The notes under the pieces: generated by a model | Database searches by the model: none | What the model was told of the DNA's origin: nothing | The model's input: only the letters and a program-made list of their open reading frames with translations | Part shown: in pieces, positions 15,870 through 26,517 of the stretch | Layout: the number at the start of each line of letters is the position of its first letter | Numbering within the stretch: position 1 is the first letter of the stretch | Made by a program: the position numbers and the translations under genes | NCBI RefSeq assembly: GCF_001417775.1 | Contig: NZ_BBZJ01000025.1 | Span: 1 to 64,000, forward strand | From: Streptomyces sp. TP-A0356 | GTDB taxonomy: Bacteria; Actinomycetota; Actinomycetes; Streptomycetales; Streptomycetaceae | Reading direction: 5' to 3' | DNA: 64,000 nucleotides

Positions 15870-16321
15870 AGGTCGAACTCGTGCGGCGGCAGGTCGAGCG
15901 CGAAGCACGCCTCCCGGACGACCGCCTGCTCGTCCTTGTCGAAGTCCCCGTCGGCGCCACCGATGACGATGCCGATCTGGATCACGGCACGGGCCTCGGT
16001 GGGCTTCTTCTTCGCCTTGCCGATCTCCTGCAACACGCTGACCTTGCCGAAATCGAAGTCCGCGGCCAACTTGTTCAGGTTGTCCTCGAAACGGCGGTGC
16101 AGGTCGTCGGCAGGGAAGTTCTGCAGCACCTCGTTGGTGGCGATGAGCTGGGCGACGCGCCGGCGCTCGGACGGGTCCACCGTGCCGTCAGCCGCCGCCA
16201 CGAGCGCGCACATCGCCATGCTCGCGTCACGGAACGCCCCGCTCTTCAGATCGTTCTTCTTCGCCAGCAGTTGGGTCTGCATCGTCGACGCGGATTCCCT
16301 GATGCGGTCCCACAGGGCCAT
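15866..16321 (-). CDS. TerB-family (tellurite-resistance-like) protein
   Basis: 151 residues, the usual length of TerB proteins; ATG with GGGAG upstream. It is predicted all-helical, with the two acidic family motifs visible: ALVAAADGTVDPSERRRVAQ near the N-terminus and IGGADGDFDKDEQAVVREAC near the C-terminus. These loops bind calcium or other metal in relatives. It is cytoplasmic and usually linked to stress at the membrane or to TerD-type proteins. No other ter gene is nearby, so a stand-alone stress role is likely but unproven. Confidence 0.85.
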   Translation of the reverse strand: MALWDRIRESASTMQTQLLAKKNDLKSGAFRDASMAMCALVAAADGTVDPSERRRVAQLIATNEVLQNFPADDLHRRFEDNLNKLAADFDFGKVSVLQEIGKAKKKPTEARAVIQIGIVIGGADGDFDKDEQAVVREACFALDLPPHEFDL

Positions 16322-16406
16322 GAGAACTCCCTACGTAGTCGAGGCCGGCCCGCCCCCTGGGGGAGCGGGCCGCACACCTCTGGTTTCTACGGCAACGTAG
16401 GACCAA

Positions 16407-17012
16407 CTAGTGGGGGCCCGCGGAAGTTCCGGCCGCGTTCCACTCCGCGATCACGGGCCGGCCGTGCTCGGTGGACAGACGGCTGACGGTGCCGGTCGCG
16501 AGCTGGAACAGCCGCCCCTCGGCGGCCGACAGGCCCAGACGGCGGGCGGTCAGCACCCGCAGGAAGTGGGCGTGGGCCACGAGGACCACATCGCCCTCGG
16601 CGAGGGCGGGCACGATGCGCGCCAGCACGCGGTCGGCGCGTGCCCCGACCTCGTCCGGCGACTCGCCGGGATGCCCGGGCGGCCCCGGTGCCACCCCGTC
16701 GGTCCACAGGCACCAGTCGGGACGGGTCCGGTGGATCTCGGCGGTGGTGATCCCCTCGTAGCCGCCGTAGTCCCACTCGTGCAGCTCGGGATCGGGTACG
16801 GCGCCGGACAGGCCGGCGAGGTCCGCGGTGCGTATCGCGCGGCCGAGGGGGCTGGTGAGAGTGCGTGTGAAGGTGTGCCCGGCGAGCAGCGGGGCGAGGG
16901 ACTTGGCCTGTTCCTCGCCCCGTTGGGTGAGCGGGAGGTCTGTCCAGCTGGTGTGCTGACCCGACAGGCTCCACTCGGTCTCGCCGTGGCGGACCAGAAG
17001 GAGGTCGCCCAT
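16407..17012 (-). CDS. Histidine phosphatase family protein
   Basis: 201 residues, matching phosphoglycerate-mutase-like phosphatases. LLLVRHGETEWSLSGQH has the RHG phosphohistidine motif at the N-terminus, with TSPLGRAIRTADLAGL and a later LVAHAHFLRVLTARRLG carrying the second catalytic histidine. It is the last gene of the leftward pentose-phosphate operon, 7 bases after gnd. Its likely substrate is a small sugar phosphate or phosphoacid, consistent with its place, but the family is broad. Confidence 0.85.
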   Translation of the reverse strand: MGDLLLVRHGETEWSLSGQHTSWTDLPLTQRGEEQAKSLAPLLAGHTFTRTLTSPLGRAIRTADLAGLSGAVPDPELHEWDYGGYEGITTAEIHRTRPDWCLWTDGVAPGPPGHPGESPDEVGARADRVLARIVPALAEGDVVLVAHAHFLRVLTARRLGLSAAEGRLFQLATGTVSRLSTEHGRPVIAEWNAAGTSAGPH

Positions 17013-17019
17013 GGTGCGC

Positions 17020-17907
17020 CTAGTCCGCGGACTCGACGGACTCGACGGGGTGACCGCCGAACTGCTTGCGCAGCGCCGCGACCATCTTCATCTGCGGCGA
17101 CTCCTGCTGCCGGGAGGCGAACCGGGCGAACAGGGACGCCGTGATCGCGGGCAGCGGCACCGCGTGGTCGATGGCCGCCTCGACGGTCCAGCGGCCCTCG
17201 CCGGAGTCCTCGGCGAAGCCGCGCAGCTTGTCCAGGTGCTCGTCCTCGTCCAGGGCGTTGACCGCGAGGTCCAGCAGCCAGGAGCGGATCACCGTGCCCT
17301 GCTGCCAGGAGCGGAAGACCTCGCGGACGTTCTCCACGGACTCGACCTTCTCCAGCAGCTCCCAGCCCTCGGCGTAGGCCTGCATCATCGCGTACTCGAT
17401 GCCGTTGTGGACCATCTTCGAGAAGTGGCCCGCACCCACCTTGCCCGCGTGGACGAACCCGTAGGGGCCCTCCGGCTTGAGCGCGTCGAAGATCGGCTTC
17501 AGCCGGTCCACGTGCTCCTTGTCGCCCCCGACCATCAGGGCATAGCCGTTCTCCAGGCCCCACACGCCGCCGGAGACTCCGGCGTCCACGAACCCGACGC
17601 CCTTGGCGCCCAGTTGCTCGGCGTGCTTCTCGTCGTCGGTCCAGCGGGAGTTGCCGCCGTCGACCACGGTGTCGCCGGGGGAGAGCAGGCCGGCGAGCTC
17701 GTCGATCGTGGACTGGGTGGGAGCGCCGGCCGGGACCATCACCCACACCACGCGCGGAGCTTCCAGCTTCTCGACCAGTTCGGTGAGACTGTTGACGTCG
17801 GAGACGTCGCGGTTGCGGTCGTAGCCGATGACGGTGTGGCCCGCGCGGCGGATCCGCTCGCGCATGTTGCCACCCATCTTGCCGAGGCCGATCAGTCCGA
17901 TCTGCAT
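17020..17907 (-). CDS. gnd: 6-phosphogluconate dehydrogenase, decarboxylating (short type)
   Basis: 295 residues, the short (roughly 300-residue) class rather than the 470-residue enzyme. The N-terminal Rossmann motif is IGLIGLGKMGGNM, with substrate-binding DAGVSGGVWGLENG and catalytic HAGKVGAGHFSKMVHNGIEY. It oxidises 6-phosphogluconate to ribulose 5-phosphate and CO2. It lies directly after pgi (the gap is one base) with a GGGAGAAG site inside the pgi end, so it is translationally coupled. Cofactor preference (NAD or NADP) is not certain. Confidence 0.93.
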   Translation of the reverse strand: MQIGLIGLGKMGGNMRERIRRAGHTVIGYDRNRDVSDVNSLTELVEKLEAPRVVWVMVPAGAPTQSTIDELAGLLSPGDTVVDGGNSRWTDDEKHAEQLGAKGVGFVDAGVSGGVWGLENGYALMVGGDKEHVDRLKPIFDALKPEGPYGFVHAGKVGAGHFSKMVHNGIEYAMMQAYAEGWELLEKVESVENVREVFRSWQQGTVIRSWLLDLAVNALDEDEHLDKLRGFAEDSGEGRWTVEAAIDHAVPLPAITASLFARFASRQQESPQMKMVAALRKQFGGHPVESVESAD

Positions 17908-17908
17908 G

Positions 17909-19573
17909 TCAGTTCACTTCTCCCTGAGCGCTCTTGAGCGTGCGGTAGGCGGCCACGAGGGCGGCGGTGGACGGATCGAGACCGGGGACGTCCGCGCCCT
18001 CGGTCAGGGCGGGCTCCACGCGCTTGGCGAGGACCTTGCCGAGTTCGACGCCCCACTGGTCGAAGGAGTCGATGTTCCAGATCGCGCCCTGGACGAACAC
18101 CTTGTGCTCGTAGAGGGCGATGAGCTGGCCGAGGACCGACGGGGTCAGCTCGGCGGCCAGGATCGTGGTGGTGGGGTGGTTGCCCTTGAAGGTGCGGTGC
18201 GGCACCTGCTCCTCCGGCACACCCTCCGCCCGTACCTCCTCGGCGGTGTTGCCGAAGGCCAGCGCCTGGCCCTGGGCGAACAGGTTGGCCATCAACAGGT
18301 CGTGCTGGGCCCTGAGTCCCGCGCTCAGCTCGTCCACCGGCCGGGCGAAGCCGATGAAGTCGGCCGGGATCAGCTTGGTGCCCTGGTGGATGAGCTGGTA
18401 GTAGGCGTGCTGTCCGTTGGTGCCGGGCGTGCCCCACACCACCGGCCCGGTCTGCCACTCCACCGGGTGGCCGTCACGGTCCACGGACTTGCCGTTGGAC
18501 TCCATGTCCAGCTGCTGCAGGTAGGCGGTGAACTTGGACAGGTAGTGCGAGTACGGCAGCACCGCGTGCGACTGGGCGTCGAGGAAGTTGCCGTACCACA
18601 CGCCCAGCAGGCCGAGCAGCAGCGGGGCGTTGGCCTCGGCGGGGGCGCTGCGGAAGTGCTCGTCGACGATGCGGAAGCCGTCCAGCATCTCCCGGAACCG
18701 CTCCGGCCCGATGGCGATCATCAGCGACAGGCCGATCGCCGAGTCGTACGAGTAGCGGCCGCCGACCCAGTCCCAGAACTCGAACATGTTGTCCGGGTCG
18801 ATACCGAACTCGGTGACCTTGCCGGCGTTCGTCGAGAGGGCGACGAAGTGCTTGGCGACCGCCTTCTCGTCGCCGTCCAGCCCGGCCAGCAGCCAGGACC
18901 GCGCCGAGGTCGCGTTCGTGATCGTCTCGATGGTGGTGAAGGTCTTGGACGCGACGATGAACAGCGTCTCGGCCGGGTCCAGGTCACGCGTGGCCTCGTG
19001 CAGATCGGCGCCGTCCACGTTGGAGACGAACCGGAAGGTCAGCGAGCGCTCGGTGTAGGCGCGCAGCGCCTCGTACGCCATCGCCGGACCCAGGTCCGAG
19101 CCGCCGATGCCGATGTTGACGACGTTGCGGATCCGCTTGCCCGTGTGACCGCTCCACTCGCCCGAGCGGACCCGGTCGGCGAAGGCGGCCATCCTGTCGA
19201 GCACCGCGTGGACCTTGGGCACCACGTTCTCGCCCTCGACCTCGATCACCGCGTCCCGCGGCGCCCGCAGCGCGGTGTGCAGGACGGCCCGGTCCTCGGT
19301 GACGTTGATCCGCTCGCCGCGGAACATGGCGTCCCTGAGGCCGAACACGTCGGTGGCGGTGGCCAGTTCCTGGAGCAGGGCGAGGGTCTCGTCGGTGATC
19401 AGGTGCTTGGAGTAGTCGATGAGCAGGTCGCCGACGCGCACCGTGTAGCGCCGGGCGCGCCCGGGGTCGCTCTCGAACAGCTCGCGCAGGTTCGGGTGGA
19501 GCAGCGCCCCCGCGCGGTGGTCCTCCAGGGCCGTCCACTCGGGACGGCGGGTGAGCCTGGGACGGTCAGACAT
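17909..19573 (-). CDS. pgi: Glucose-6-phosphate isomerase
   Basis: 554 residues, full length. Signature blocks include NIGIGGSDLGPAMAYEAL, FWDWVGGRYSYDSAIGLSL and VVWGTPGTNGQHAYYQLIHQ, which cover both conserved family signatures and the catalytic glutamate/histidine region. It interconverts glucose 6-phosphate and fructose 6-phosphate in the cytoplasm, linking the pentose-phosphate genes here with glycolysis. The ATG at 19573 has AAGGAGAA upstream and overlaps the opcA stop by 8 bases. Probably a second copy in the genome, given the clustered arrangement; that is inference. Confidence 0.95.
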   Translation of the reverse strand: MSDRPRLTRRPEWTALEDHRAGALLHPNLRELFESDPGRARRYTVRVGDLLIDYSKHLITDETLALLQELATATDVFGLRDAMFRGERINVTEDRAVLHTALRAPRDAVIEVEGENVVPKVHAVLDRMAAFADRVRSGEWSGHTGKRIRNVVNIGIGGSDLGPAMAYEALRAYTERSLTFRFVSNVDGADLHEATRDLDPAETLFIVASKTFTTIETITNATSARSWLLAGLDGDEKAVAKHFVALSTNAGKVTEFGIDPDNMFEFWDWVGGRYSYDSAIGLSLMIAIGPERFREMLDGFRIVDEHFRSAPAEANAPLLLGLLGVWYGNFLDAQSHAVLPYSHYLSKFTAYLQQLDMESNGKSVDRDGHPVEWQTGPVVWGTPGTNGQHAYYQLIHQGTKLIPADFIGFARPVDELSAGLRAQHDLLMANLFAQGQALAFGNTAEEVRAEGVPEEQVPHRTFKGNHPTTTILAAELTPSVLGQLIALYEHKVFVQGAIWNIDSFDQWGVELGKVLAKRVEPALTEGADVPGLDPSTAALVAAYRTLKSAQGEVN

Positions 19574-20501
19574 GGTGGGCGTTCTCCTTGCCGGCCTCGC
19601 CGCGCAGGGCGATGGCGTACATCTCGTCCGCGTCGAGGCGACGCAGCTCCTCGGAGATCAGTTCGGAGGTGGGGCGCACCTTCAGCGCCATGCTGCGCGG
19701 GGGCTGGCCCGGCAGGGTGAGCGTGGCCATCGGGCCCTCGGGCCGGTCGATGACGATCTCACCGTTGTCGGTGCCCAGCCGGACGGCGGTGACCACCGGT
19801 CCGCCGGTGACGATCCGGTCGACGGACACCTTCAGGCGCATCTCCAGCCAGCGGGCCAGCAGCTCGGCGCTCGGGTTCTCGGCCTCGCTCTCGACGGCGG
19901 CGGAGGTCACCTCCGCACGGGCCTGGTCCAGGGCCGCGGCCAGCATCGACCGCCAGGGCGTCAGCCGGGTCCAGGCCAGGTCGGTGTCGCCCGGCGCGTA
20001 CGAGGCGGCCCGGGTGGCCAGCGCGGTCAGCGGGGCCTCCACGGCGTACATGTCGGTGATGCGACGCTGTGCGAGGCCACCCAGCGGGTCCCTGGAGGGG
20101 TTGTCCGGCGCGTCCACCGGCCACCACACGACGACGGGGGCGTCGGGCAGCAGCAGCGGCAGCACCACCGAGTCCGCGTGGTCGGACACCTCACCGTACA
20201 GGCGCAGCACGACCGTCTCGCCGGTGCCGGCGTCGGCGCCCACCCGCACCTCGGCGTCGAGGTGCGAATGCGTGCGATCGCGCGGGATGCGCGAGTGCCG
20301 CTTGATGACGACCAGGGTGCGTGAGGGGTGCTCGCGCGAGGCCTCCTCGGCCGCCTTGAGCGCGTCGTAGGCGTTCTCCTCGTCCGTCACGATGATCATC
20401 GTCAGGACCATGCCCACGGCGGGGGTGCCGAGGGCTCGGCGGCCCTCCACCAGCGCCTTGTTGATCTTGCTTGACGTAGTGTCGGTCAGGTCGATCTTCA
20501 T
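19566..20501 (-). CDS. opcA: Glucose-6-phosphate dehydrogenase assembly protein OpcA
   Basis: 311 residues, typical OpcA size. It opens MKIDLTDTTSSKINKALVEG, has TRTLVVIKRHSR-like and VVLPLLLPDAPVVVWWPVD blocks, and continues with WTRLTPWRSMLAAALD, all characteristic. OpcA associates with G6PDH in actinobacteria and is needed for its activity. It starts at the ATGA shared with the zwf stop and overlaps pgi by 8 bases, so zwf-opcA-pgi are translationally chained. Confidence 0.93.
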   Translation of the reverse strand: MKIDLTDTTSSKINKALVEGRRALGTPAVGMVLTMIIVTDEENAYDALKAAEEASREHPSRTLVVIKRHSRIPRDRTHSHLDAEVRVGADAGTGETVVLRLYGEVSDHADSVVLPLLLPDAPVVVWWPVDAPDNPSRDPLGGLAQRRITDMYAVEAPLTALATRAASYAPGDTDLAWTRLTPWRSMLAAALDQARAEVTSAAVESEAENPSAELLARWLEMRLKVSVDRIVTGGPVVTAVRLGTDNGEIVIDRPEGPMATLTLPGQPPRSMALKVRPTSELISEELRRLDADEMYAIALRGEAGKENAHHV

Positions 20502-22201
20502 GGCCTGCGCCAGCTCCGTCCGTCTCGTGCGAGCATCTCGTCGGCTTCCTCGGGACCCCAGGTGCCCGCCCGGTACTGCGCGGGCTTGCCCTGCGTCGCC
20601 CAGAACCTCTCGATCGGGTCGAGGATCTTCCAGGACTCCTCCACCTCCTCGGTGCGCGGGAAGAGGTTGGCGTCGCCCAGCAGTACGTCCAGGATCAGTC
20701 GTTCGTATGCCTCCGGGCTGGACTCGGTGAACGACTCGCCGTAGGCGAAGTCCATCGTGACGTCCCGGATCTCCATCGAGGTACCCGGGACCTTCGAACC
20801 GAAGCGCACGGTCATGCCCTCGTCCGGCTGCACCCGGATGACGATCGCGTTCTGGCCCAGCTCCGCGGTGGCCGTGGAGTCGAACGGGGAGTGGGGCGCC
20901 CGCTGGAGGACGACCGCGATCTCGGTGACCCGGCGGGCCAGACGCTTGCCGGTGCGCAGGTAGAAGGGAACGCCCGCCCAGCGGCGGTTGTCGATCTCCA
21001 GCTTGATCGCCGCGTAGGTGTCCGTGGTGGACCCCGGGTCGATGCCCTCCTCCTCCAGGTACCCGACCACCTTCTCGCCGCCCTGCCAGCCGGCCGCGTA
21101 CTGCCCGCGCACGGTGTGGCCGCCGAGGTCCTCCGGCAGCTTCGCCGACCTGAGGATCTTCAGCTTCTCGGTGGCCAGTGCCTCGGCGTCGAAGGCGATG
21201 GGCTCCTCCATGGCCGTGAGGGCCAGCAGCTGCAGGAGATGGTTCTGGATGACGTCGCGGGCGGCGCCGATGCCGTCGTAGTAGCCGGCGCGGCCGCCGA
21301 TGCCGATGTCCTCGGCCATGGTGATCTGGACGTGGTCGACGTACGAACGGTTCCAGATCGGCTCGTACAACTGGTTGGCGAAGCGCAGCGCCAGGATGTT
21401 CTGGACGGTCTCCTTGCCCAGGTAGTGGTCGATACGGAAGACCTGGTCCGGCTCGAACACGTCGTGCACGATCCGGTTCAGCTCACGCGCGCTCGCCAGG
21501 TCGTGGCCGAACGGCTTCTCGATCACCGCGCGCCGCCAGGAGCCCTCCGGCGCCTTGGCGAGCCCGTGCTTCTTGAGCTGCTGGACGACCTGCGGGAAGA
21601 ACTTCGGCGGGACGGAGAGGTAGAACGCGTAGTTGCCGCCGGTGCCCCGGGTGACGTTCAACTCCTCGATGGCTGCGCGCAGTTGCTCGAACGCCTCGTC
21701 GTCGTCGAAGTTGCCCGGGACGAACCGCATGCCCTCGGCGAGCTGCTGCCACACCTCCTCGCGGAACGGCGTACGGCTGTGCTCACGCACGGCCTCGTGC
21801 ACCACCTGCGCGAAGTCCTGGTCGGCCCAGTCGCGCCGGGCGAAGCCGACGAGCGAGAAGCCCGGCGGCAGCAGACCGCGGTTGGCGAGGTCGTACACGG
21901 CCGGCATCAGCTTCTTGCGCGACAAGTCGCCCGTGACACCGAAGATGACCAGACCGGAGGGGCCCGCGATACGGGGGAGACGGCGGTCACGGGGATCGCG
22001 CAGCGGGTTCACCCAGTGGTTGGAGGGGGAGGCCGCAGTCGCGGTCCGCCCCTCCTTCGGGGTCTCGTTCCGCCCGGCCTCCTGAGCCTGCGGGGACTTG
22101 GCCGCCTCGGCCCCGCTGGTCTCCCGGATCCCGGTCACCGCGGCGTCCTCAGCCGTGGCTGCGCTCTTCGCGGCCGTCCCTTCGGGACGCTCCTTGCTCA
22201 T
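20498..22201 (-). CDS. zwf: Glucose-6-phosphate 1-dehydrogenase with N-terminal extension
   Basis: 567 residues. The catalytic body begins around residue 66 (NPLRDPRDRRLPRIAGPSG) with the NADP loop VIFGVTGDLSRKKLMPA, and RIDHYLGKETVQNILALRFAN holds the active-site histidine and lysine. It oxidises glucose 6-phosphate, the first step of the pathway. The ATG at 22201 overlaps the tal stop (ATGA), which favours this start, but it adds about 60 Ala/Glu/Thr-rich residues that ordinary homologues of about 507-511 residues lack. A GTG near residue 65 has no ribosome site. Confidence 0.92.
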   Translation of the reverse strand: MSKERPEGTAAKSAATAEDAAVTGIRETSGAEAAKSPQAQEAGRNETPKEGRTATAASPSNHWVNPLRDPRDRRLPRIAGPSGLVIFGVTGDLSRKKLMPAVYDLANRGLLPPGFSLVGFARRDWADQDFAQVVHEAVREHSRTPFREEVWQQLAEGMRFVPGNFDDDEAFEQLRAAIEELNVTRGTGGNYAFYLSVPPKFFPQVVQQLKKHGLAKAPEGSWRRAVIEKPFGHDLASARELNRIVHDVFEPDQVFRIDHYLGKETVQNILALRFANQLYEPIWNRSYVDHVQITMAEDIGIGGRAGYYDGIGAARDVIQNHLLQLLALTAMEEPIAFDAEALATEKLKILRSAKLPEDLGGHTVRGQYAAGWQGGEKVVGYLEEEGIDPGSTTDTYAAIKLEIDNRRWAGVPFYLRTGKRLARRVTEIAVVLQRAPHSPFDSTATAELGQNAIVIRVQPDEGMTVRFGSKVPGTSMEIRDVTMDFAYGESFTESSPEAYERLILDVLLGDANLFPRTEEVEESWKILDPIERFWATQGKPAQYRAGTWGPEEADEMLARDGRSWRRP

Positions 22202-23343
22202 TCCGCGTCACCTCCCTTGCCGTTCAGCGACGTCGCCACGGCGTCCAGCAGGTCCTGCCAGGCCACCTCGAACTTGGCGACGCCCTCGTCCTCCAACTGC
22301 TTGACGACCTCGTCGTACGAGATCCCGAGCCGCTCCACAGCCGCGAGGTCGGCGCGGGCCTGAGCGTAGCCGCCGGTCACCGTGTCGCCGTGGATGGCGC
22401 CGTTGCTCGCGGTGGCGTGGAGGGTGGCCTCCGGCATCGTGTTGACCGTGCCCGGCGCCACCAACTCGTCGACGTACAGGGTGTCCTTGTAGGCCGGGTC
22501 CTTCACCCCGGTCGAGGCCCACAGGGGACGCTGCCGGTTGGCCCCGTCGCCGGCCAGCGCGAGCCAGCGCTCACCGCCGAAGACGTCCTCGTACGCCTCG
22601 TACGCGAGCCGTGCGTTGGCCAGCGCCGCCCTTCCCTTCAGGGCGAGCGCCTCGTCCGTGCCGAGCTTCGCCAGGCGCTTGTCGATCTCGGCGTCGACGC
22701 GGGAGACGAAGAAGGAGGCGACGGAGTGGATGGCGGACAGGTCGAGCCCGGCGGCCCTGGCCTTCTCCAGACCCGCGAGGTAGGCGTCCATGACCGCGCG
22801 GTAGCGCTCCAGCGAGAAGATCAGCGTGACATTGACGCTGATACCCCGGCCGACGACCTCGGTGATGGCCGGGAGTCCGGCCTCGGTCGCCGGGATCTTG
22901 ATCATCACGTTCGGCCGGTCGACCAGCCAGGCCAGCTGCTTGGCCTCGGCGATCGTCGCCCGCGTGCGGTGGGCGAGGCGCGGGTCGACTTCGATGGAGA
23001 CCCGGCCGTCCCGGCCCTCCGTCGCGTCGTACACGGGCCGCAGGATGTCGGCGGCGGCGCGGACGTCGGCGGTGGTCATCATGCGGACGGCCTCGTCCAC
23101 CGTCACACGGCGCACGGCCAGATCGGCCAGCTGCTCCTCGTAGCCCTCACCGGAACCGATCGCGGCCTGGAAGATGGAGGGGTTGGTGGTGACGCCCACC
23201 ACGTGCTTCTGCCGGACGAGTTCGGCGAGGTTGCCGGAGTCGATCCGCTTGCGGGACAGGTCGTCCAGCCAGATCGAGACGCCCTCGTCGGACAGGCGCT
23301 TCAAGGGGTCCACTGCTGCGGCTCGTTCGGTCACTGTGATCAT
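22198..23343 (-). CDS. tal: Transaldolase
   Basis: 381 residues, the long actinobacterial form. The ATG at 23343 opens MITVTERAAAVDPLKRLSDE and is preceded by purine-rich GAAAGAAG. Conserved blocks are VGVTTNPSIFQAAIGSG, the Schiff-base lysine in RPNVMIKIPATEAGLPAI, and NVTLIFSLERYRAVMDAYL. It transfers a dihydroxyacetone unit between sedoheptulose 7-phosphate and glyceraldehyde 3-phosphate. It sits between tkt (19 bases) and zwf (ATGA overlap) in the leftward operon. Confidence 0.94.
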   Translation of the reverse strand: MITVTERAAAVDPLKRLSDEGVSIWLDDLSRKRIDSGNLAELVRQKHVVGVTTNPSIFQAAIGSGEGYEEQLADLAVRRVTVDEAVRMMTTADVRAAADILRPVYDATEGRDGRVSIEVDPRLAHRTRATIAEAKQLAWLVDRPNVMIKIPATEAGLPAITEVVGRGISVNVTLIFSLERYRAVMDAYLAGLEKARAAGLDLSAIHSVASFFVSRVDAEIDKRLAKLGTDEALALKGRAALANARLAYEAYEDVFGGERWLALAGDGANRQRPLWASTGVKDPAYKDTLYVDELVAPGTVNTMPEATLHATASNGAIHGDTVTGGYAQARADLAAVERLGISYDEVVKQLEDEGVAKFEVAWQDLLDAVATSLNGKGGDAE

Positions 23344-23362
23344 CTTCTTTCTTGCGATCGGA

Positions 23363-25438
<2,076 letters not shown>

Positions 25439-25490
25439 CTTCAAGAAGTCCTCACTGGATGCGTATCGCTGGTGGAACGCCGTCAAACCT

Positions 25491-25505
25491 AAAAGTCTGA
25501 CTTTT
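25491..25505. promoter_or_regulatory. Inverted repeat AAAAGT-CTG-ACTTTT in tkt/AraC divergent region
   Basis: Perfect 6-bp arms around a 3-base centre, in the only AT-rich patch of the 145-base gap between tkt (start 25438) and the AraC gene (start 25584). Possible operator controlling the pentose-phosphate operon; the AraC protein is the obvious but unproven candidate. Confidence 0.45.
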
Positions 25506-25583
25506 GCGAGGGAAGGTCCCCCTGTGTCAGCCTTCGGTGAAAGTGGGACAGCGATGGCGTGACCGAGGCGGCGCGAGACGGAC

Positions 25584-26471
25584 ATGGCGGACAGAGACAT
25601 GCAAGACGGTGAGGGGATCAGGACCTACCCCTTCCCGGTCGACCTGAGCGTCTGCCGCGTCGGCATGCAGGTGGGATCCATGGAGCCCGGGCGCGTCTGG
25701 CACCGGGACGCGCCGCTCGACCGCGTCCACCGCATCGACTTCCACGTGGTGATGCTCTTCAATGGCGGCCCCGTGACGCACATGGTGGATTTCGCCGATT
25801 ACCGGGCGAGTGCCGGTGACCTGCTGTGGATCCGCCCGGGTCAGGTCCACCGGTTCTCCCGGACGAGCGAGTACCGCGGCACCGTGCTGACCATGCAGCC
25901 CGGATTCCTGCCTCGCGCCACGGTGGAGGCCACGGGCCTGTACCGCTACGACCTGCCGCCGCTGCTGCACCCCCGCCCGGACCAGCTCGCCGGGTTCAAG
26001 GCCGCCCTGGCCCACCTCCAGCGCGAGTACGAGGACACCACCACGCTGCCCCTGAGTCTGCACACCGCGGTCCTGCGTCACACCCTGACCGCGTTCCTGC
26101 TGCGGCTCTCGCATCTGGCGGCCAGCTCGGCCGAGGCGGCCCGGGGGCAGGCCGACACCATGTTCACCCGGTTCCGGGACGCCGTCGAGAAGGGCTTCGC
26201 CACCAACCACAGCGTCAGCGCGTACGCCGACGCCCTCGGCTGCTCCCGCCGCACCCTGGTGCGCGCAGTCCGCGGCGCCACCGGCGAGACCCCCAAGGGC
26301 TTCGTCGACAAGCGCGTGATCCTGGAGGCCAAGCGCCTGCTCGCGCACACGGACCTGCCGATAGGCCGGGTCGGCGCCGCCGTGGGCTTCCCCGACCCGG
26401 CGAACTTCTCCAAGTTCTTCCACCAGCGCACGGACACGACCCCGGCGGCGTTCCGGGCCGAGCTGAGATGA
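25584..26471 (+). CDS. AraC-family transcriptional regulator
   Basis: 295 residues. The N-terminal cupin-like domain shows HRIDFHVVMLFNGGPVTHMV and AGDLLWIRPGQVHRFS. The C-terminal double helix-turn-helix shows VSAYADALGCSRRTLVRAVR and IGRVGAAVGFPDPANFSKFF with the final FHQRTDTTPAAFR. The sensory domain would bind a small ligand. It is divergent from the tkt-led operon and convergent with the GH16 gene beyond a strong terminator, so it is monocistronic. Regulation of the pentose-phosphate operon is suggested by position only. Confidence 0.88.
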   Translation: MADRDMQDGEGIRTYPFPVDLSVCRVGMQVGSMEPGRVWHRDAPLDRVHRIDFHVVMLFNGGPVTHMVDFADYRASAGDLLWIRPGQVHRFSRTSEYRGTVLTMQPGFLPRATVEATGLYRYDLPPLLHPRPDQLAGFKAALAHLQREYEDTTTLPLSLHTAVLRHTLTAFLLRLSHLAASSAEAARGQADTMFTRFRDAVEKGFATNHSVSAYADALGCSRRTLVRAVRGATGETPKGFVDKRVILEAKRLLAHTDLPIGRVGAAVGFPDPANFSKFFHQRTDTTPAAFRAELR

Positions 26472-26475
26472 GAAG

Positions 26476-26506
26476 GAGGGGGGTGGGCCCTCGGCCCGCC
26501 CCCCTC
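26476..26506. terminator. Strong bidirectional hairpin between AraC and GH16 genes
   Basis: GAGGGGGGTGGGCC (26476-26489), loop CTC, GGCCCGCCCCCCTC (26493-26506): 14-bp stem with a single mismatch. It starts five bases after the AraC stop and ends before the convergent GH16 stop. Confidence 0.75.
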
Positions 26507-26517
26507 GGTGATGTCCG

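Noticed and set aside
17828..19720. Long plus-strand frame over pgi
   Set aside because: It is the antisense shadow of pgi, caused by GC bias at codon third positions. No recognisable protein.
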